Assembly: GCF_019100565.1 (NCBI RefSeq)
Contig: NZ_JAHRID010000002.1
Coordinates: 124,001 to 188,000 of the forward strand
DNA: 64,000 nt
Origin: Arsukibacterium indicum
GTDB taxonomy: Bacteria > Pseudomonadota > Gammaproteobacteria > Enterobacterales > Alteromonadaceae
Reading direction: 5' to 3'
In this document: one piece after another, positions 9,446 through 18,482 of the stretch
Layout of the letters: every line of letters begins with the position of its first letter
How positions within the stretch are numbered: position 1 is the first letter of the stretch
Notes under the pieces: model-generated
Told to the model about the DNA's origin: nothing
Seen by the model: only the letters and a program-made list of their open reading frames with translations
The model's database searches: none
Position numbers and translations under genes: made by a program

Positions 9446-10522
9446 CTAGCCCGCTTTGGGCGCACTTGCGGTGTTATTTTTTGCCAGCATAGATGCTTCT
9501 GCCCTGGCTACTTTCTCACCGACTAACACCGCCCCCCAACGCCGCAGCAATTCAAACCCTGCCAGACAGGCAGTCACCGCCAGCAGAGCCAGTAACATTC
9601 CACTCATCCCCAGTCGCTGCTGCTCTGAGTATAAGGTCCAGATAAACTGCCCGACACATAACGTCGCAACGACTAACAGCGTCGGTTTTCGACCAATTTT
9701 AGCAACAATAAATACCCCCAGCGGCGCGCCTATTGCCACCACCGGCGCCGCAGCCAGCCAGTTTTCAAATACGCCTGGCGCCAGGCCCTGACCTGAAACG
9801 GTTTTAACCAGTACACCCAGTACCGAGGTAAAGGCCATAATAACCACCGAGGTGGGAATAGCGATTTTTAAATCGGCGCGGCATAGCAGCACCAATGCGG
9901 TATACAACACCATATCAATACCGACGCCGGTTACAGCGGCTACGGTTGCTCCGGCCAGCACGCCAATCCACAAGCCCAGTTTAAAATCCCAGCGCTCATC
10001 AAAATCGGTCATGCCGGTATGGCCGGCAATTTCATTTAAACGAAACAGATGCAGTAAGCCAAAACTGGCCCAGACTATGGCAAACAGCAGTTTAATCCAC
10101 AGCTCAGGAATATAAGGGGCAATAAAGAAAATACCCAGCGGCGTGCCGAGCAAGGCGCCCAGCATCGCGCCTTTGAGTGTTGCCCAGGCTAATGGCTGAC
10201 GCCTTGCCAGAATAAAGATTGCGGCACTGGTCATGCCGATAGACTGAATAGCAAAACTGAAATCCCGGCCCAGGCTGGCCGGCAGCTCAAATAGCAGCAC
10301 TAACACCGGGAAACCTACCGTCCCCCCACCCATTGGCGTAGAGCCAGCTGCATAGCTGCCAACGGCCATTGCCACAGCCATGGGCCAGTGCGCTAAGGCA
10401 GTTGGCCAATACCCCATACCAGCCACTAAAAACAGCCATACCCCATAAAAGCAAGCCAGCCAGAGCAACCAAAGCCATAGCTTTTGTTTTAACACCGCTT
10501 TTGCTGGCGGGAGTAACGTCAT
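9446..10522 (-). CDS. TSUP (TauE/SafE) family permease
   Basis: A 358-residue inner-membrane protein with about eight hydrophobic stretches and the twin glycine-rich motifs of the sulfite exporter TauE/SafE family (AAGSTPMGGGTVGFPVLVL in the first half and AGATVAAVTGVGIDMVLY in the second). Family members export sulfite, sulfoacetate or other small organosulfur anions. ATG 10522 has GGAT spaced about 8 bases, whereas ATG 10531 overlaps that site. The C-terminal tail (about 25 residues) is hydrophilic. Together with the BASS gene it makes a two-transporter unit. Confidence 0.88.
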   Translation of the reverse strand: MTLLPPAKAVLKQKLWLWLLWLACFYGVWLFLVAGMGYWPTALAHWPMAVAMAVGSYAAGSTPMGGGTVGFPVLVLLFELPASLGRDFSFAIQSIGMTSAAIFILARRQPLAWATLKGAMLGALLGTPLGIFFIAPYIPELWIKLLFAIVWASFGLLHLFRLNEIAGHTGMTDFDERWDFKLGLWIGVLAGATVAAVTGVGIDMVLYTALVLLCRADLKIAIPTSVVIMAFTSVLGVLVKTVSGQGLAPGVFENWLAAAPVVAIGAPLGVFIVAKIGRKPTLLVVATLCVGQFIWTLYSEQQRLGMSGMLLALLAVTACLAGFELLRRWGAVLVGEKVARAEASMLAKNNTASAPKAG

Positions 10523-10555
10523 ACGACCCATCCTGAATAGGTTAATTTTCTGTTT

Positions 10556-11725
10556 TTATAACAAAGCTTTAATAGCATTTCCCAGGCCGTCCAGAGTAAG
10601 CGGAAACATGCGTTTTGCCATTAGCTGGTAAATCAGATCAATAGAATAATAATGGCTCCACCACTGCTCTGGTTGCGGGTTCAGCCAGACTGCTTTCGGG
10701 TACTGGCTGAGTAGCCTCTGCAACCACACTTTACCCGGTAACTCGTTAAAGTGCTCAACACTACCACCCGGATATTCAATTTCGTAAGGGCCCATAGTCG
10801 CATCGCCGACAAATATCAGCTTATAGTCGCTGCCGTAGGTATGAATAATGTCGTCTACCTTTACCTGTTCGGTATAGCGACGTTTATTATCGCGCCACAC
10901 ACCCTCATATACGCAGTTGTGAAAATAAAAAAACTCCAGATGCTTAAACTCGGTTTTAACGGCGGCAAACAGTTTCTGGCACTGCTCGATATGGTCATCC
11001 ATCGAGCCGCCGACATCAAAAAACACTAATAACTTTATCGCATTATGCCGCTCACGGATAAACCGTAAGTCCAGCCAGCCTCCCTGCTCTGACGTGGCCT
11101 GAATGGTACCCTGTAAATCCAGTTCGGTTTCTGCACCACTGCGGGCGAACTTGCGCAATTGCTTAAGTGCCAGTTTTATACTGCGGTTATTCAGCTCGCT
11201 GTCAGTGTCTAAGTCTTTAAACTCACGCTTATCCCATACTTTTACAGCCCGGCGCGCACCACTTCCTTGCTGGCCAATGCGCACGCCCTCAGGGTTAAAG
11301 CCATAAGCACCAAAAGGTGAGGTGCCGCCAGTGCCGATCCATTTATTACCGCCCGCATGTTTTTTTTGCTGTTCTTTTAAGCGCTCATGCAGCGTTTCCA
11401 ATAACTTATCCAGGCCACCCAGGGCTTGTAGCTTAGCCTTTTCTTCGTCACTTAGCTTGCGCAGTATCTCAGGTACCAACCATTCCGGCGGTATGCTGGC
11501 AGCGATATCGACTTGTGCTACACCTTCAAAATAATCGGCAAATGCCCGGTCGAATTTATCGTACTGAGTTTCATCTTTTACCAGGCAGAGCCGTGACAAC
11601 TGATAAAACGCCTCGGTGTCGGCAAAAACCACCTGCTGTTTTAATGCATTCAGTAAATCAAGCAATTCGGTAATACTGGTTTTTAAGCCGTATTTGCGTA
11701 GGGTAAAAAAGAAATCAATTAGCAT
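10556..11725 (-). CDS. VWA domain (CoxE-like) protein
   Basis: A 389-residue cytosolic protein starting MLIDFFFTLRKYGLKTSI, characteristic of the VWA/CoxE-like proteins paired with MoxR AAA+ ATPases. The VWA domain is in the second half; its metal site reads FFDVGGSMDD, with Gly in place of the middle Ser of the classical DxSxS. The longer frame to 11863 runs through a stem-loop region and is rejected. MoxR-VWA pairs act as chaperones that insert metals or mature a partner complex; no target is encoded next door. It lies 153 bases downstream of the moxR-like gene. Confidence 0.88.
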   Translation of the reverse strand: MLIDFFFTLRKYGLKTSITELLDLLNALKQQVVFADTEAFYQLSRLCLVKDETQYDKFDRAFADYFEGVAQVDIAASIPPEWLVPEILRKLSDEEKAKLQALGGLDKLLETLHERLKEQQKKHAGGNKWIGTGGTSPFGAYGFNPEGVRIGQQGSGARRAVKVWDKREFKDLDTDSELNNRSIKLALKQLRKFARSGAETELDLQGTIQATSEQGGWLDLRFIRERHNAIKLLVFFDVGGSMDDHIEQCQKLFAAVKTEFKHLEFFYFHNCVYEGVWRDNKRRYTEQVKVDDIIHTYGSDYKLIFVGDATMGPYEIEYPGGSVEHFNELPGKVWLQRLLSQYPKAVWLNPQPEQWWSHYYSIDLIYQLMAKRMFPLTLDGLGNAIKALL

Positions 11726-11750
11726 CTTAGTTGCCCGAGTAACAGGGTGA

Positions 11751-11843
11751 GACTGGAAACTCGTTTTGGTCGGCGCAGAGTGTCTGAGCGCAGGCGCCAG
11801 CCGGAGCGAGTTGCTGCGATGAGCCAAAAGGAGTATTGCAGTC
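11751..11843. repeat. Long imperfect stem-loop between moxR-like and VWA genes
   Basis: Nested arms pair in order: GACTG with CAGTC at the ends, ACTC with GAGT, TTTTGG with CCAAAA, and an inner CGCAG with CTGCG. The element occupies most of the 153-base gap of a co-directional gene pair. It does not share the core seen in the four elements at 46-58 kb. Confidence 0.65.
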
Positions 11844-11878
11844 GATCCCGGCGAACAGAGCACACGCTACAACCATAG

Positions 11879-12724
11879 TTAACGACCTTGTCTTTTTGCC
11901 AAAAAAGCCAGCTTTTCTACCAGCGCCACATCCTGCTCATTCTTAAGCAATGCGCCAAACATTGGCATCAGGCCACCTTTTTGCTGTTTGTCGGTGAGCA
12001 CCTCGGCCGGGATATCTTCGGCCAATAGTAATTTAAGCCAATCTAACAGCTCAGAGGTTGATGGCTTTTTCTTTAAACCCGGCAGTTCGCGCAGTTCAAA
12101 GAATATTTCCAGCGCGGTACTTAATAACTGCTGCTGAATATTGGGATAATGCACCGCAACAATCGCCCGCAATGTATCGGCATCAGGAAAGCGAATGTAA
12201 TGAAAGAAGCAACGGCGCAAAAAGGCATCTGGCAGCTCTTTTTCGTTGTTAGAAGTAATAATAACAATCGGTCGCTCTGTGGCACGAATTTGCTCACCGG
12301 TTTCATGGACATAAAATGCCATCTGATCCAGTTCGTGCAATAAATCGTTTGGAAACTCTATATCAGCTTTATCAATTTCATCTATCAGCAGCACCGGGCG
12401 TTTTTTAGCCGTAAAGGCCTGCCATAGCTTGCCGGCACGAATATAATTATTAATATCCTGTACCTTGTCACTGCCCAGCTGACTGTCGCGCAGCCGCGAT
12501 ACCGCGTCATACTCATATAAACCGTGCTGCGCTTTAGTGGTAGATTTAATATGCCATTGAATAAGTTCAGTGTTCAGACTTTGTGCCAGCTCTTCTGCCA
12601 ATCGGGTTTTACCTGTACCCGGTTCGCCTTTAATCAACAGCGGTTTCTCCAGGGTTACTGCAGCATTGACTGCCAGTGACAGTTCGCCAGATACAATATA
12701 ATTATCAGTACTTTCAAATGCCAT
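11879..12724 (-). CDS. MoxR-type AAA+ ATPase
   Basis: A 281-residue AAA+ ATPase with Walker A GEPGTGKTRLAEE, Walker B LLIDEIDKAD and a sensor-1 ITSNNEKELPDAFLRRC block, as expected for the MoxR family. It probably remodels or matures a partner protein together with the VWA protein encoded downstream on the same strand. It diverges from cysK; the 137-base gap must hold both promoters. Confidence 0.93.
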   Translation of the reverse strand: MAFESTDNYIVSGELSLAVNAAVTLEKPLLIKGEPGTGKTRLAEELAQSLNTELIQWHIKSTTKAQHGLYEYDAVSRLRDSQLGSDKVQDINNYIRAGKLWQAFTAKKRPVLLIDEIDKADIEFPNDLLHELDQMAFYVHETGEQIRATERPIVIITSNNEKELPDAFLRRCFFHYIRFPDADTLRAIVAVHYPNIQQQLLSTALEIFFELRELPGLKKKPSTSELLDWLKLLLAEDIPAEVLTDKQQKGGLMPMFGALLKNEQDVALVEKLAFLAKRQGR

Positions 12725-12784
12725 CTTGATCCTCTTCAGGCTAAATTTCGGGCTACAATCTATGCTAAAGTGAAATGATATAAG

Positions 12785-12839
12785 TTATAGCCAAACGCTA
12801 CTTCACCTTTTATGCTGCTGGCGTATTCTTATAACCAAA
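12785..12839 (+). promoter_or_regulatory. Repeated TTATARCCAAA motif upstream of cysK
   Basis: TTATAGCCAAA at 12785-12795 recurs as TTATAACCAAA at 12829-12839, 44 bases apart (about four helical turns), just before the cysK ribosome-binding site. AT-rich ATAA-containing sites are typical of CysB, the usual cysK activator, but the assignment is inference. Confidence 0.35.
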
Positions 12840-12861
12840 TTCTTTGTAATTGGAGCTTTTT

Positions 12862-13836
12862 ATGGCAAACGTATTTGCAGACCACTCATTGTCTATCGGC
12901 CGTACCCCTTTGGTCAAATTAAACCGCACCGTAACCGGTGGTGCCAATGTTTACGCTAAAATTGAATCACGTAACCCCAGCTTCAGTGTTAAATGCCGCC
13001 TGGGTGCAGCCCTTATCTGGGACGCCGAAAAGCGCGGTGTATTAACAGCAGAGAAAGAAATTATCGAACCTACGTCAGGCAATACCGGTATTGCGCTGGC
13101 GTTTGTCGCAGCCAGCCGTGGTTATAAATTAACCCTGACCATGCCAGCGACCATGAGCCTTGAACGCCGCAAGCTGTTAAAAGCACTGGGTGCCAATCTG
13201 GTATTAACTGAAGGTCCGAAAGGCATGAAAGGCGCAATTGAGAAAGCCCATGAAATTCTGGCTTCTGATCCAAACCGCTATGTGTTGTTGCAGCAGTTTG
13301 AAAACCCGGCAAACCCGCAAATTCACGTAGATACCACAGGCCCGGAAATTTTTAATGACCTCGACGGTAAAGTTGATATTTTTATCGCCGGTGTCGGCAC
13401 CGGCGGTACTATTACCGGGGTAAGCCGCTATTTAAAGCAGGTTAAAAACCTGCCACTTCACAGCGTTGCAGTAGAACCGGTAGAATCGCCGGTAATCAGC
13501 CAGGCTAAAGCAGGTGAAGAGTTAAAACCGGGGCCACACAAAATTCAGGGTATAGGTGCCGGCTTTATTCCGGGCAACCTGGATTTAGAGTTGATAGATG
13601 AGGTAGAAACCGTCAGCAGTGAAGACGCCATTGCCGCCACTCACCGCCTGATGCGTGAAGAAGGTATTCTGGCAGGTATTTCCTCGGGCGCAGCATTAGT
13701 GGCAGCCCAGCGCCAGGCAGCTAAACCGGAAAATGCCGGCAAAAACATTGTCGTTATCTTGGCAAGTGCCGCAGAGCGTTACTTATCCAGCCCGTTATTT
13801 GCAAATATTTTTACCGAGCAGGAATTGCAACCCTAA
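12862..13836 (+). CDS. cysK: Cysteine synthase A (O-acetylserine sulfhydrylase)
   Basis: PLP enzyme that makes cysteine from O-acetylserine and sulfide. The 324-residue protein is collinear with E. coli CysK (323). PLP lysine K44 lies in NPSFSVKCR, the substrate loop is TSGNTGIAL, the phosphate-binding loop GVGTGGT, and GISSGAA supplies the Ser facing the pyridine nitrogen. GGAG sits before ATG 12862; the in-frame TTG at 12850 is not the start. One oddity: the stretch that is PSSGERYLS in enteric CysK reads ASAAERYLS here. A terminator closes the gene. Confidence 0.95.
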   Translation: MANVFADHSLSIGRTPLVKLNRTVTGGANVYAKIESRNPSFSVKCRLGAALIWDAEKRGVLTAEKEIIEPTSGNTGIALAFVAASRGYKLTLTMPATMSLERRKLLKALGANLVLTEGPKGMKGAIEKAHEILASDPNRYVLLQQFENPANPQIHVDTTGPEIFNDLDGKVDIFIAGVGTGGTITGVSRYLKQVKNLPLHSVAVEPVESPVISQAKAGEELKPGPHKIQGIGAGFIPGNLDLELIDEVETVSSEDAIAATHRLMREEGILAGISSGAALVAAQRQAAKPENAGKNIVVILASAAERYLSSPLFANIFTEQELQP

Positions 13837-13854
13837 GCTTAATGTTGCTATTAC

Positions 13855-13880
13855 AAAGGCCGCAATATGCGGCCTTTTTT
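13855..13880 (+). terminator. Terminator after cysK
   Basis: AAAGGCCGC/GCGGCCTTT stem with AATAT-type loop followed by T residues, 18 bases after the cysK stop. Confidence 0.9.
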
Positions 13881-13944
13881 ACTTTACAGTTGCTGAAAAA
13901 ACTTCCACACTGCTTTCCTGGTTATACTAAAAAGGCAGTTGCAG

Positions 13945-14391
13945 ATGAAACTGGTGTACACATTAATACTTAGCCTGTTACTGCTTAGTGCCTGCGGTGA
14001 AAAACCTAAAAGTAATGCACATTGGGGCACGCCTGAGCACATCGCCACCGAGTTTTTTCATGCACTTTATAACGATAAAGATTTGGAAAAAGCCAAAAGC
14101 TTTTGTACCGAAGAATTTGCCGCTTTACTGGATTCTTACGTCACCCCCCGTCAGGTTGCCAGAACCTTAATGAATATGTCTTATGATACCGTCACCATCG
14201 AAGTAAACCGCAGCGGCCAGAACCTGCGTCAGCAATATGATGACGATGCCGATGTGACGCTGGTGTTCAGTGGCGAGCATGACGGCAAACAGGTAGATAA
14301 CCTGCGAACCGTCAGCCTGATAAAAAAAAGTGGCAACTGGCTGGTCACATCTGTAAAAACTGACCCTTTCAGCAGTACCGCCACCTTCTGA
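13945..14391 (+). CDS. Lipoprotein, DUF4878/NTF2-like
   Basis: A 148-residue lipoprotein: the signal peptide ends with the lipobox LLSAC, so the mature protein begins at the Cys and is lipid-anchored. The mature part (GTPEHIATEFFHALYNDKDLEKAKSF and so on) has the cone-shaped NTF2-like pattern of DUF4878 proteins, a helix-rich start followed by strands ending in a GNWLVTSV motif. ATG 13945 has AAGG about 9 bases upstream; the TTG six bases earlier is too close. Function unknown. It converges on the enoyl-CoA hydratase-like gene. Confidence 0.75.
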   Translation: MKLVYTLILSLLLLSACGEKPKSNAHWGTPEHIATEFFHALYNDKDLEKAKSFCTEEFAALLDSYVTPRQVARTLMNMSYDTVTIEVNRSGQNLRQQYDDDADVTLVFSGEHDGKQVDNLRTVSLIKKSGNWLVTSVKTDPFSSTATF

Positions 14392-14418
14392 CGACGTAAC
14401 GTTATTGACGGTTGTTAC

Positions 14419-15168
14419 TCACTGTGACTTTTTGGCAAAGAAGTCCCGTAATTGTTGCTGACATGCATCACTTTTTAGCAACTCACCGAAAACCGCCAGC
14501 TCAGTAGCAATAGCTTTATCAGCCTTGCGTTTCATTTTCCCTCGTAATAACGCTTTGCTGTGTTGCACGGCGTCAGCAGGCAGTTTGGCCAGCTCAGCGG
14601 CTTTAGCTGCTACAAAACCGAGCAACTGGTCACTGGCAACCTGTTGATTAACCAGGCCCATCGCCACCGCCTGCGCCGTATCAAAAGACTCGCCCAGCAA
14701 CAAGTATTGTGCAGCCCGTTGATAGCCAATCAAATTCGGCAACAACAAACTCGATGCCGCCTCAGGGCACAGCCCCAACTGACTAAATGGCATCTGAAAG
14801 CGACATTGTGGCGCAGCATACACCAGGTCACAATGCAGCAGTGCCGTTGTACCAATACCAATTGCCAGGCCAGCGACCGCAGCCACTATAGGTTTAGTAA
14901 AGGCGTTAAGCTGATACAAGAAGGCAACAGTAGGATGGTTAGCATCCAGTTCACCGGCAGACAGAAAGTCCTGCAAATCATTGCCACTGGAAAAACAACT
15001 CGTCGAACCCTGCAGCACCACGACTTTAATCTCAGGATCACGCTCTGCTGTAGCCAGCGCCTCTGTCAACTGGCGGTACATTGCCAGACTTAACGCATTT
15101 TTCTTGTCTGGCCGGTTAAGGCTGAGGGTCAGTACCCCTTCAGCACTCTGGCTAATGCTTACTGTCAT
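14419..15168 (-). CDS. Enoyl-CoA hydratase/isomerase family protein (probable delta3-delta2-enoyl-CoA isomerase)
   Basis: A 249-residue crotonase-fold protein. The oxyanion-hole segment CFSSGNDLQDF is the form found in delta3,delta2-enoyl-CoA isomerases (PECI/ECI2), and LGLCPEAASSLLLP keeps the single acidic catalytic residue expected for isomerases. It would move double bonds of unsaturated fatty acyl-CoAs into the beta-oxidation route. It stands alone, away from the catabolic island at 42-60 kb. Isomerase rather than hydratase is a motif-based inference. Confidence 0.82.
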   Translation of the reverse strand: MTVSISQSAEGVLTLSLNRPDKKNALSLAMYRQLTEALATAERDPEIKVVVLQGSTSCFSSGNDLQDFLSAGELDANHPTVAFLYQLNAFTKPIVAAVAGLAIGIGTTALLHCDLVYAAPQCRFQMPFSQLGLCPEAASSLLLPNLIGYQRAAQYLLLGESFDTAQAVAMGLVNQQVASDQLLGFVAAKAAELAKLPADAVQHSKALLRGKMKRKADKAIATELAVFGELLKSDACQQQLRDFFAKKSQ

Positions 15169-15233
15169 AGTATGTCTCTTACTTATGCATCAATTTGGGT
15201 AATTGTTATTATGGTCAGTCATTATTCCGGCTG

Positions 15234-16985
15234 TTAAAAACCCGCAGCGGTGCCTTCACGCCGCGGATCAGCGACCCCCTCCAGAGCATCCGCTTTAACC
15301 TCAATTGCATGAATACCAGAATTTAAATCCTGAACCCGGACCTTATAGCCCATCGCTTCCAGTTCAGGTGCCAGTTCAGCCAGCGGTGTGCCGGCTTCCA
15401 GCGCAAGATAATCGTTACGATGGGTAAAACGCGGCAAATTTATCGCCTGCTCCAGATTTAACTGCCAGTCCAGCACAGCAACCAGATTCTGCGCAACATA
15501 ATTTATAATTCTGCTGCCGCCGGGCGAGCCAGTCAGCAGCTTCAGATTGTTGTGCTGATCAAATACCATCATTGGCGCCATTGAACTACGTGGACGCTTT
15601 GAGCCTTCAACCCGGTTGGCGACCCGTTTGCCGTCAACCTCTGCCCGTAAACTGAAGTCGGTAAGCTGGTTATTCAGTAAATAGCCGTTGACCATCAGTC
15701 CGGAACCAAACACATTCTCAATGCTGGTCGTCATGCTGACCGCATTGCCATATTGATCCACCACTGACAAATGGCTGGTATTTTCAAACTCTGGTGCAGT
15801 GGCATCAGCCAGCGGTGCTGCACCTTGCGGTTGCCCTGCGGCCACTGTCTGCAAATTTTTTTCAGGATCAATCAATTTGGCCCTGCTGGCTAAATATGCC
15901 GGCTCAAGCAACCCTGCTACCGGTACCGGGCTAAAGTCAGCATCTGCCAGATACCGCTCTCTGTCAGCAAAGGCTAACCTTGCTGCCTGACTAAGTAAAT
16001 GTACCGCCTGCGCAGATCCTGGTTGCACTTGGTCCAGTTCAAATGCCGACAAGATACCCAGGATCTGTAGTACCGCGATGCCACCAGAGCTTGGCGGTGC
16101 CATGCCACATATCTGGTATTGTCGGTAGGGTTGGCATAAAACCTCGCGCTCGACTGCCTGGTAATGCTTTAAATCATCTAATGATATTGCTCCCGGGTTA
16201 GTGGCCGCAGTTTGCACCCTTGCTACCAGTTCTTCAGCATTTTTGCCCTGATAAAAAGCAATAACGCCCTCTTTGGCGATAGCTCTGAGGACCCTGGCAT
16301 AATCCGGATTGGTAATCGTCTGTCCGGCGGTAAGTGGCTGGCCACCGGGATAAAAATAATCTTTAGCCGGCGCCAGGGTTTTCACCCCCTCATTCCAGCC
16401 CATGGCAAGATGCCTGGCCATCCGCGGCGTTACGTCAAAACCCTGCTCGGCAGCAGTAATCGCATCATCGAATAATGCCGGCCACGGCAAGCGCCCATAT
16501 TGTTGATGAGCCATGGCCAGTGCTTTCAATACCCCTGGTACACCAACTGACTTGCCACCGACATAGGCTGCACGCCAATCCAATGGTTTGCCGTTGCTGG
16601 TAAACAAGTTACCATCGACGGCTGCCGGAGCAGTTTCACGACCATCGAAACTGGTCAGACGCTGGCCAGCTTTGTGCCAGTGCAATATAAAAGCCCCACC
16701 ACCAATGCCTGAGCTTTGTGGCTCTACCAGCCCGAGCATTAACTGGGTTGCAATGGCAGCGTCAACCGCACTGCCCCCTTTGGCCAGAATTTTCTGTCCC
16801 GCTTGTACAGCAAGCGGGTGCGCGGCAGCCACCATAGCCTGTTTGCTGCGGATAAGTTGCTGATGAGTTAAGCCGGTAGCTGCCTCAGGTTCACGAATTT
16901 CCTGCGCTGGCGGTGAACTGACGGCCGCCACATGACTGCTTAGCAACACGCTGATATTAATAAACAACAGATAAAACAGCTTCAT
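15234..16985 (-). CDS. ggt: Gamma-glutamyltransferase
   Basis: Periplasmic Ntn hydrolase that cleaves or transfers the gamma-glutamyl group of glutathione and related compounds. The 583-residue precursor starts with a signal peptide (MKLFYLLFINISVLLSSHVAA). Autoprocessing should occur before Thr403 in FENTSHLSVVD, giving the large and small subunits. Other family marks are SSGIGGGAFILHW, AMAPPSSGGIAVLQ in the form MAPPSSGG, and LLTGSPGGSRI. It is transcribed away from the rhombosortase gene and lies close to two further enzymes of gamma-glutamyl or amide chemistry. Confidence 0.95.
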   Translation of the reverse strand: MKLFYLLFINISVLLSSHVAAVSSPPAQEIREPEAATGLTHQQLIRSKQAMVAAAHPLAVQAGQKILAKGGSAVDAAIATQLMLGLVEPQSSGIGGGAFILHWHKAGQRLTSFDGRETAPAAVDGNLFTSNGKPLDWRAAYVGGKSVGVPGVLKALAMAHQQYGRLPWPALFDDAITAAEQGFDVTPRMARHLAMGWNEGVKTLAPAKDYFYPGGQPLTAGQTITNPDYARVLRAIAKEGVIAFYQGKNAEELVARVQTAATNPGAISLDDLKHYQAVEREVLCQPYRQYQICGMAPPSSGGIAVLQILGILSAFELDQVQPGSAQAVHLLSQAARLAFADRERYLADADFSPVPVAGLLEPAYLASRAKLIDPEKNLQTVAAGQPQGAAPLADATAPEFENTSHLSVVDQYGNAVSMTTSIENVFGSGLMVNGYLLNNQLTDFSLRAEVDGKRVANRVEGSKRPRSSMAPMMVFDQHNNLKLLTGSPGGSRIINYVAQNLVAVLDWQLNLEQAINLPRFTHRNDYLALEAGTPLAELAPELEAMGYKVRVQDLNSGIHAIEVKADALEGVADPRREGTAAGF

Positions 16986-17131
16986 ATCACGCTCTCTCTT
17001 TATGCAGCTTTACACCCTAACCAGAAGCGTCAGCCAGATCAAGCGGCTTCAGCGTTATCAATCAACACAAACCAAAATACCGCTTGATATTACCGATAAA
17101 TTAGTTTGGGATAACGCTACTTTTACCTTAG

Positions 17132-17154
17132 ATATCGCACTTTTTTTGCGATAT
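17132..17154. promoter_or_regulatory. Perfect inverted repeat in the ggt/rhombosortase gap
   Basis: ATATCGCA and TGCGATAT flank a T-rich 7-base loop, 39 bases before the rhombosortase ATG in the divergent gap. It resembles an intrinsic terminator but no gene ends here, so an operator or leader hairpin is more likely. Confidence 0.35.
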
Positions 17155-17193
17155 TTGATTGTTGTTTAACAGGCGGAATCAGACAAGGCAGTT

Positions 17194-17802
17194 ATGCAGA
17201 CCTTTCTAAAAGTTAACCGGGCCTATCTCCCATTTTGCGGCTTACTACTGCTGGCGGTTTTGTTATTTATGTTGCCCCAGTCGCAACAGCAGCTATTGGC
17301 ATATCAGCGGTTTGCGCTGGCAGACGGTGAACTGTGGCGCTTGTTCAGTGGTCATTTGCTGCATTCAAACTTATATCATTTGCTGTTAAATGGTGGCGGT
17401 CTACTGATCATCATGTTGCTGCATGCCGGTTACCAGCGCCAGATGTCACTGCTGTGGCAGCTACTGGTTAGTTCATTACTGATAAGCTTGCTGCTCTACT
17501 GGCTGAACCCTGAGGTTCAACGTTACGTTGGTTTATCAGGTGTTTTACATGGTTTATTGTTCTTTGGCGCATTACTGGATATTAAAACCAGAAAAACCGG
17601 TGGTGTGTTACTTACTGCTGGAATTCTGGCAAAAATTGCTTATGAGCAGTATCAGGGGCCAGACGCTGAACTGGGCCAGCTAATCAGTGCAACCGTGGCC
17701 ATTGAGGCGCATTTATATGGCGTAATCAGTGGTGCGCTGCTGTTTGCGCTGTTCTTGCTAAAAAGCTGGCTTGCTGGCAACAGCCGCAACAATAAGCACT
17801 AG
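17194..17802 (+). CDS. rrtA: Rhombosortase
   Basis: A 202-residue inner-membrane rhomboid-like serine protease with about six hydrophobic segments. The catalytic Ser115 is in GLSGVLHG and His172 in VAIEAHLYG, the forms typical of rhombosortases, which cut the C-terminal GlyGly-CTERM anchor of exported proteins in Vibrio, Shewanella and relatives. The helix-2 HLLHSNLYHLLLN motif is also present. No GlyGly-CTERM protein is encoded in this window, so substrates must lie elsewhere. Its stop codon shares the CTAG tetranucleotide with the stop of the convergent amidotransferase gene. Confidence 0.85.
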   Translation: MQTFLKVNRAYLPFCGLLLLAVLLFMLPQSQQQLLAYQRFALADGELWRLFSGHLLHSNLYHLLLNGGGLLIIMLLHAGYQRQMSLLWQLLVSSLLISLLLYWLNPEVQRYVGLSGVLHGLLFFGALLDIKTRKTGGVLLTAGILAKIAYEQYQGPDAELGQLISATVAIEAHLYGVISGALLFALFLLKSWLAGNSRNNKH

Positions 17803-18482
17803 CCTTTTACTAACCGGGCACGGGCCTGCTCGACCACTGCTTTAAATAAGTGACGCTGGCGGCGCAGAAAAATTAAAAACTCCGGATGCCATTGAACACC
17901 CAGCACAAAATCTTGGCTGGGGTCTTCCACTGCCTGGATGATGTTGTCCAAATCGTGGCCAACAATCTGTAAATTGTTACCCAGCTTGTTAATTGCCTGA
18001 TTATGTAGACTGTTAATCCGGGCTTTATCACTCTGGAAAATTTGTTTTAAAGCCGATCCCCGCTCTGTCAGACACAAGGTTTTCAGGGGTAATATTGTCC
18101 AGCGATGTGACGTATGCCGGCGCTGTTCTGTCAGTTGCTGAAATAGACTGCCGCCCCGACTGACGTTTAACAACTGGGCGCCGCGACAAATGCCCAACAG
18201 CGGCAAGCGTTCAGCCTCTGCTTTTTTAATTACCGCAAGTTCCAGCTCATCACGCGCCGGATCATATTTAGGGTGTACTTCAGCCTTGGCGGCATACAAC
18301 ACCGGATCAATATCATGGCCTCCCGTTATTACTACACCATCAAATAATTTAACATCAACCTTATCTGACGGTCTTATCTGTAGTGGTTTCCCGCCATACC
18401 AACGCAAGGCCAGCGCCACCAGAAACCGCGGTCCGAAAGCACCGCGCTCTGGTCCGGTTATGGCAATTACCGGCTTAGCCAT
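17799..18482 (-). CDS. Class-I glutamine amidotransferase-like (peptidase C26) protein
   Basis: A 227-residue cytosolic protein with the C26/PuuD-type triad: nucleophile Cys in LLGICRGAQLLNVSRGG and His/Glu in VQWHPEF. Such enzymes hydrolyse gamma-glutamyl amides. ATG 18482 has GGAG 7 bases upstream; the longer frame from 18506 lacks this. The start lies inside the upstream amidoligase gene (16-base overlap), so both are made from one transcript. Family knowledge (amidoligase-amidotransferase pairs predicted to make and trim gamma-glutamyl or peptide amides) fits the pairing. Confidence 0.88.
   Translation of the reverse strand: MAKPVIAITGPERGAFGPRFLVALALRWYGGKPLQIRPSDKVDVKLFDGVVITGGHDIDPVLYAAKAEVHPKYDPARDELELAVIKKAEAERLPLLGICRGAQLLNVSRGGSLFQQLTEQRRHTSHRWTILPLKTLCLTERGSALKQIFQSDKARINSLHNQAINKLGNNLQIVGHDLDNIIQAVEDPSQDFVLGVQWHPEFLIFLRRQRHLFKAVVEQARARLVKG

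Noticed and set aside
11726-11863. N-terminal extension of the VWA protein
   Set aside because: This stretch is the stem-loop between the two genes; homologous VWA proteins start near MLIDFFF.
14560-15093. 177-codon plus-strand open frame
   Set aside because: It lies wholly opposite the enoyl-CoA isomerase-like gene, whose motifs are intact, and has no recognisable protein features.
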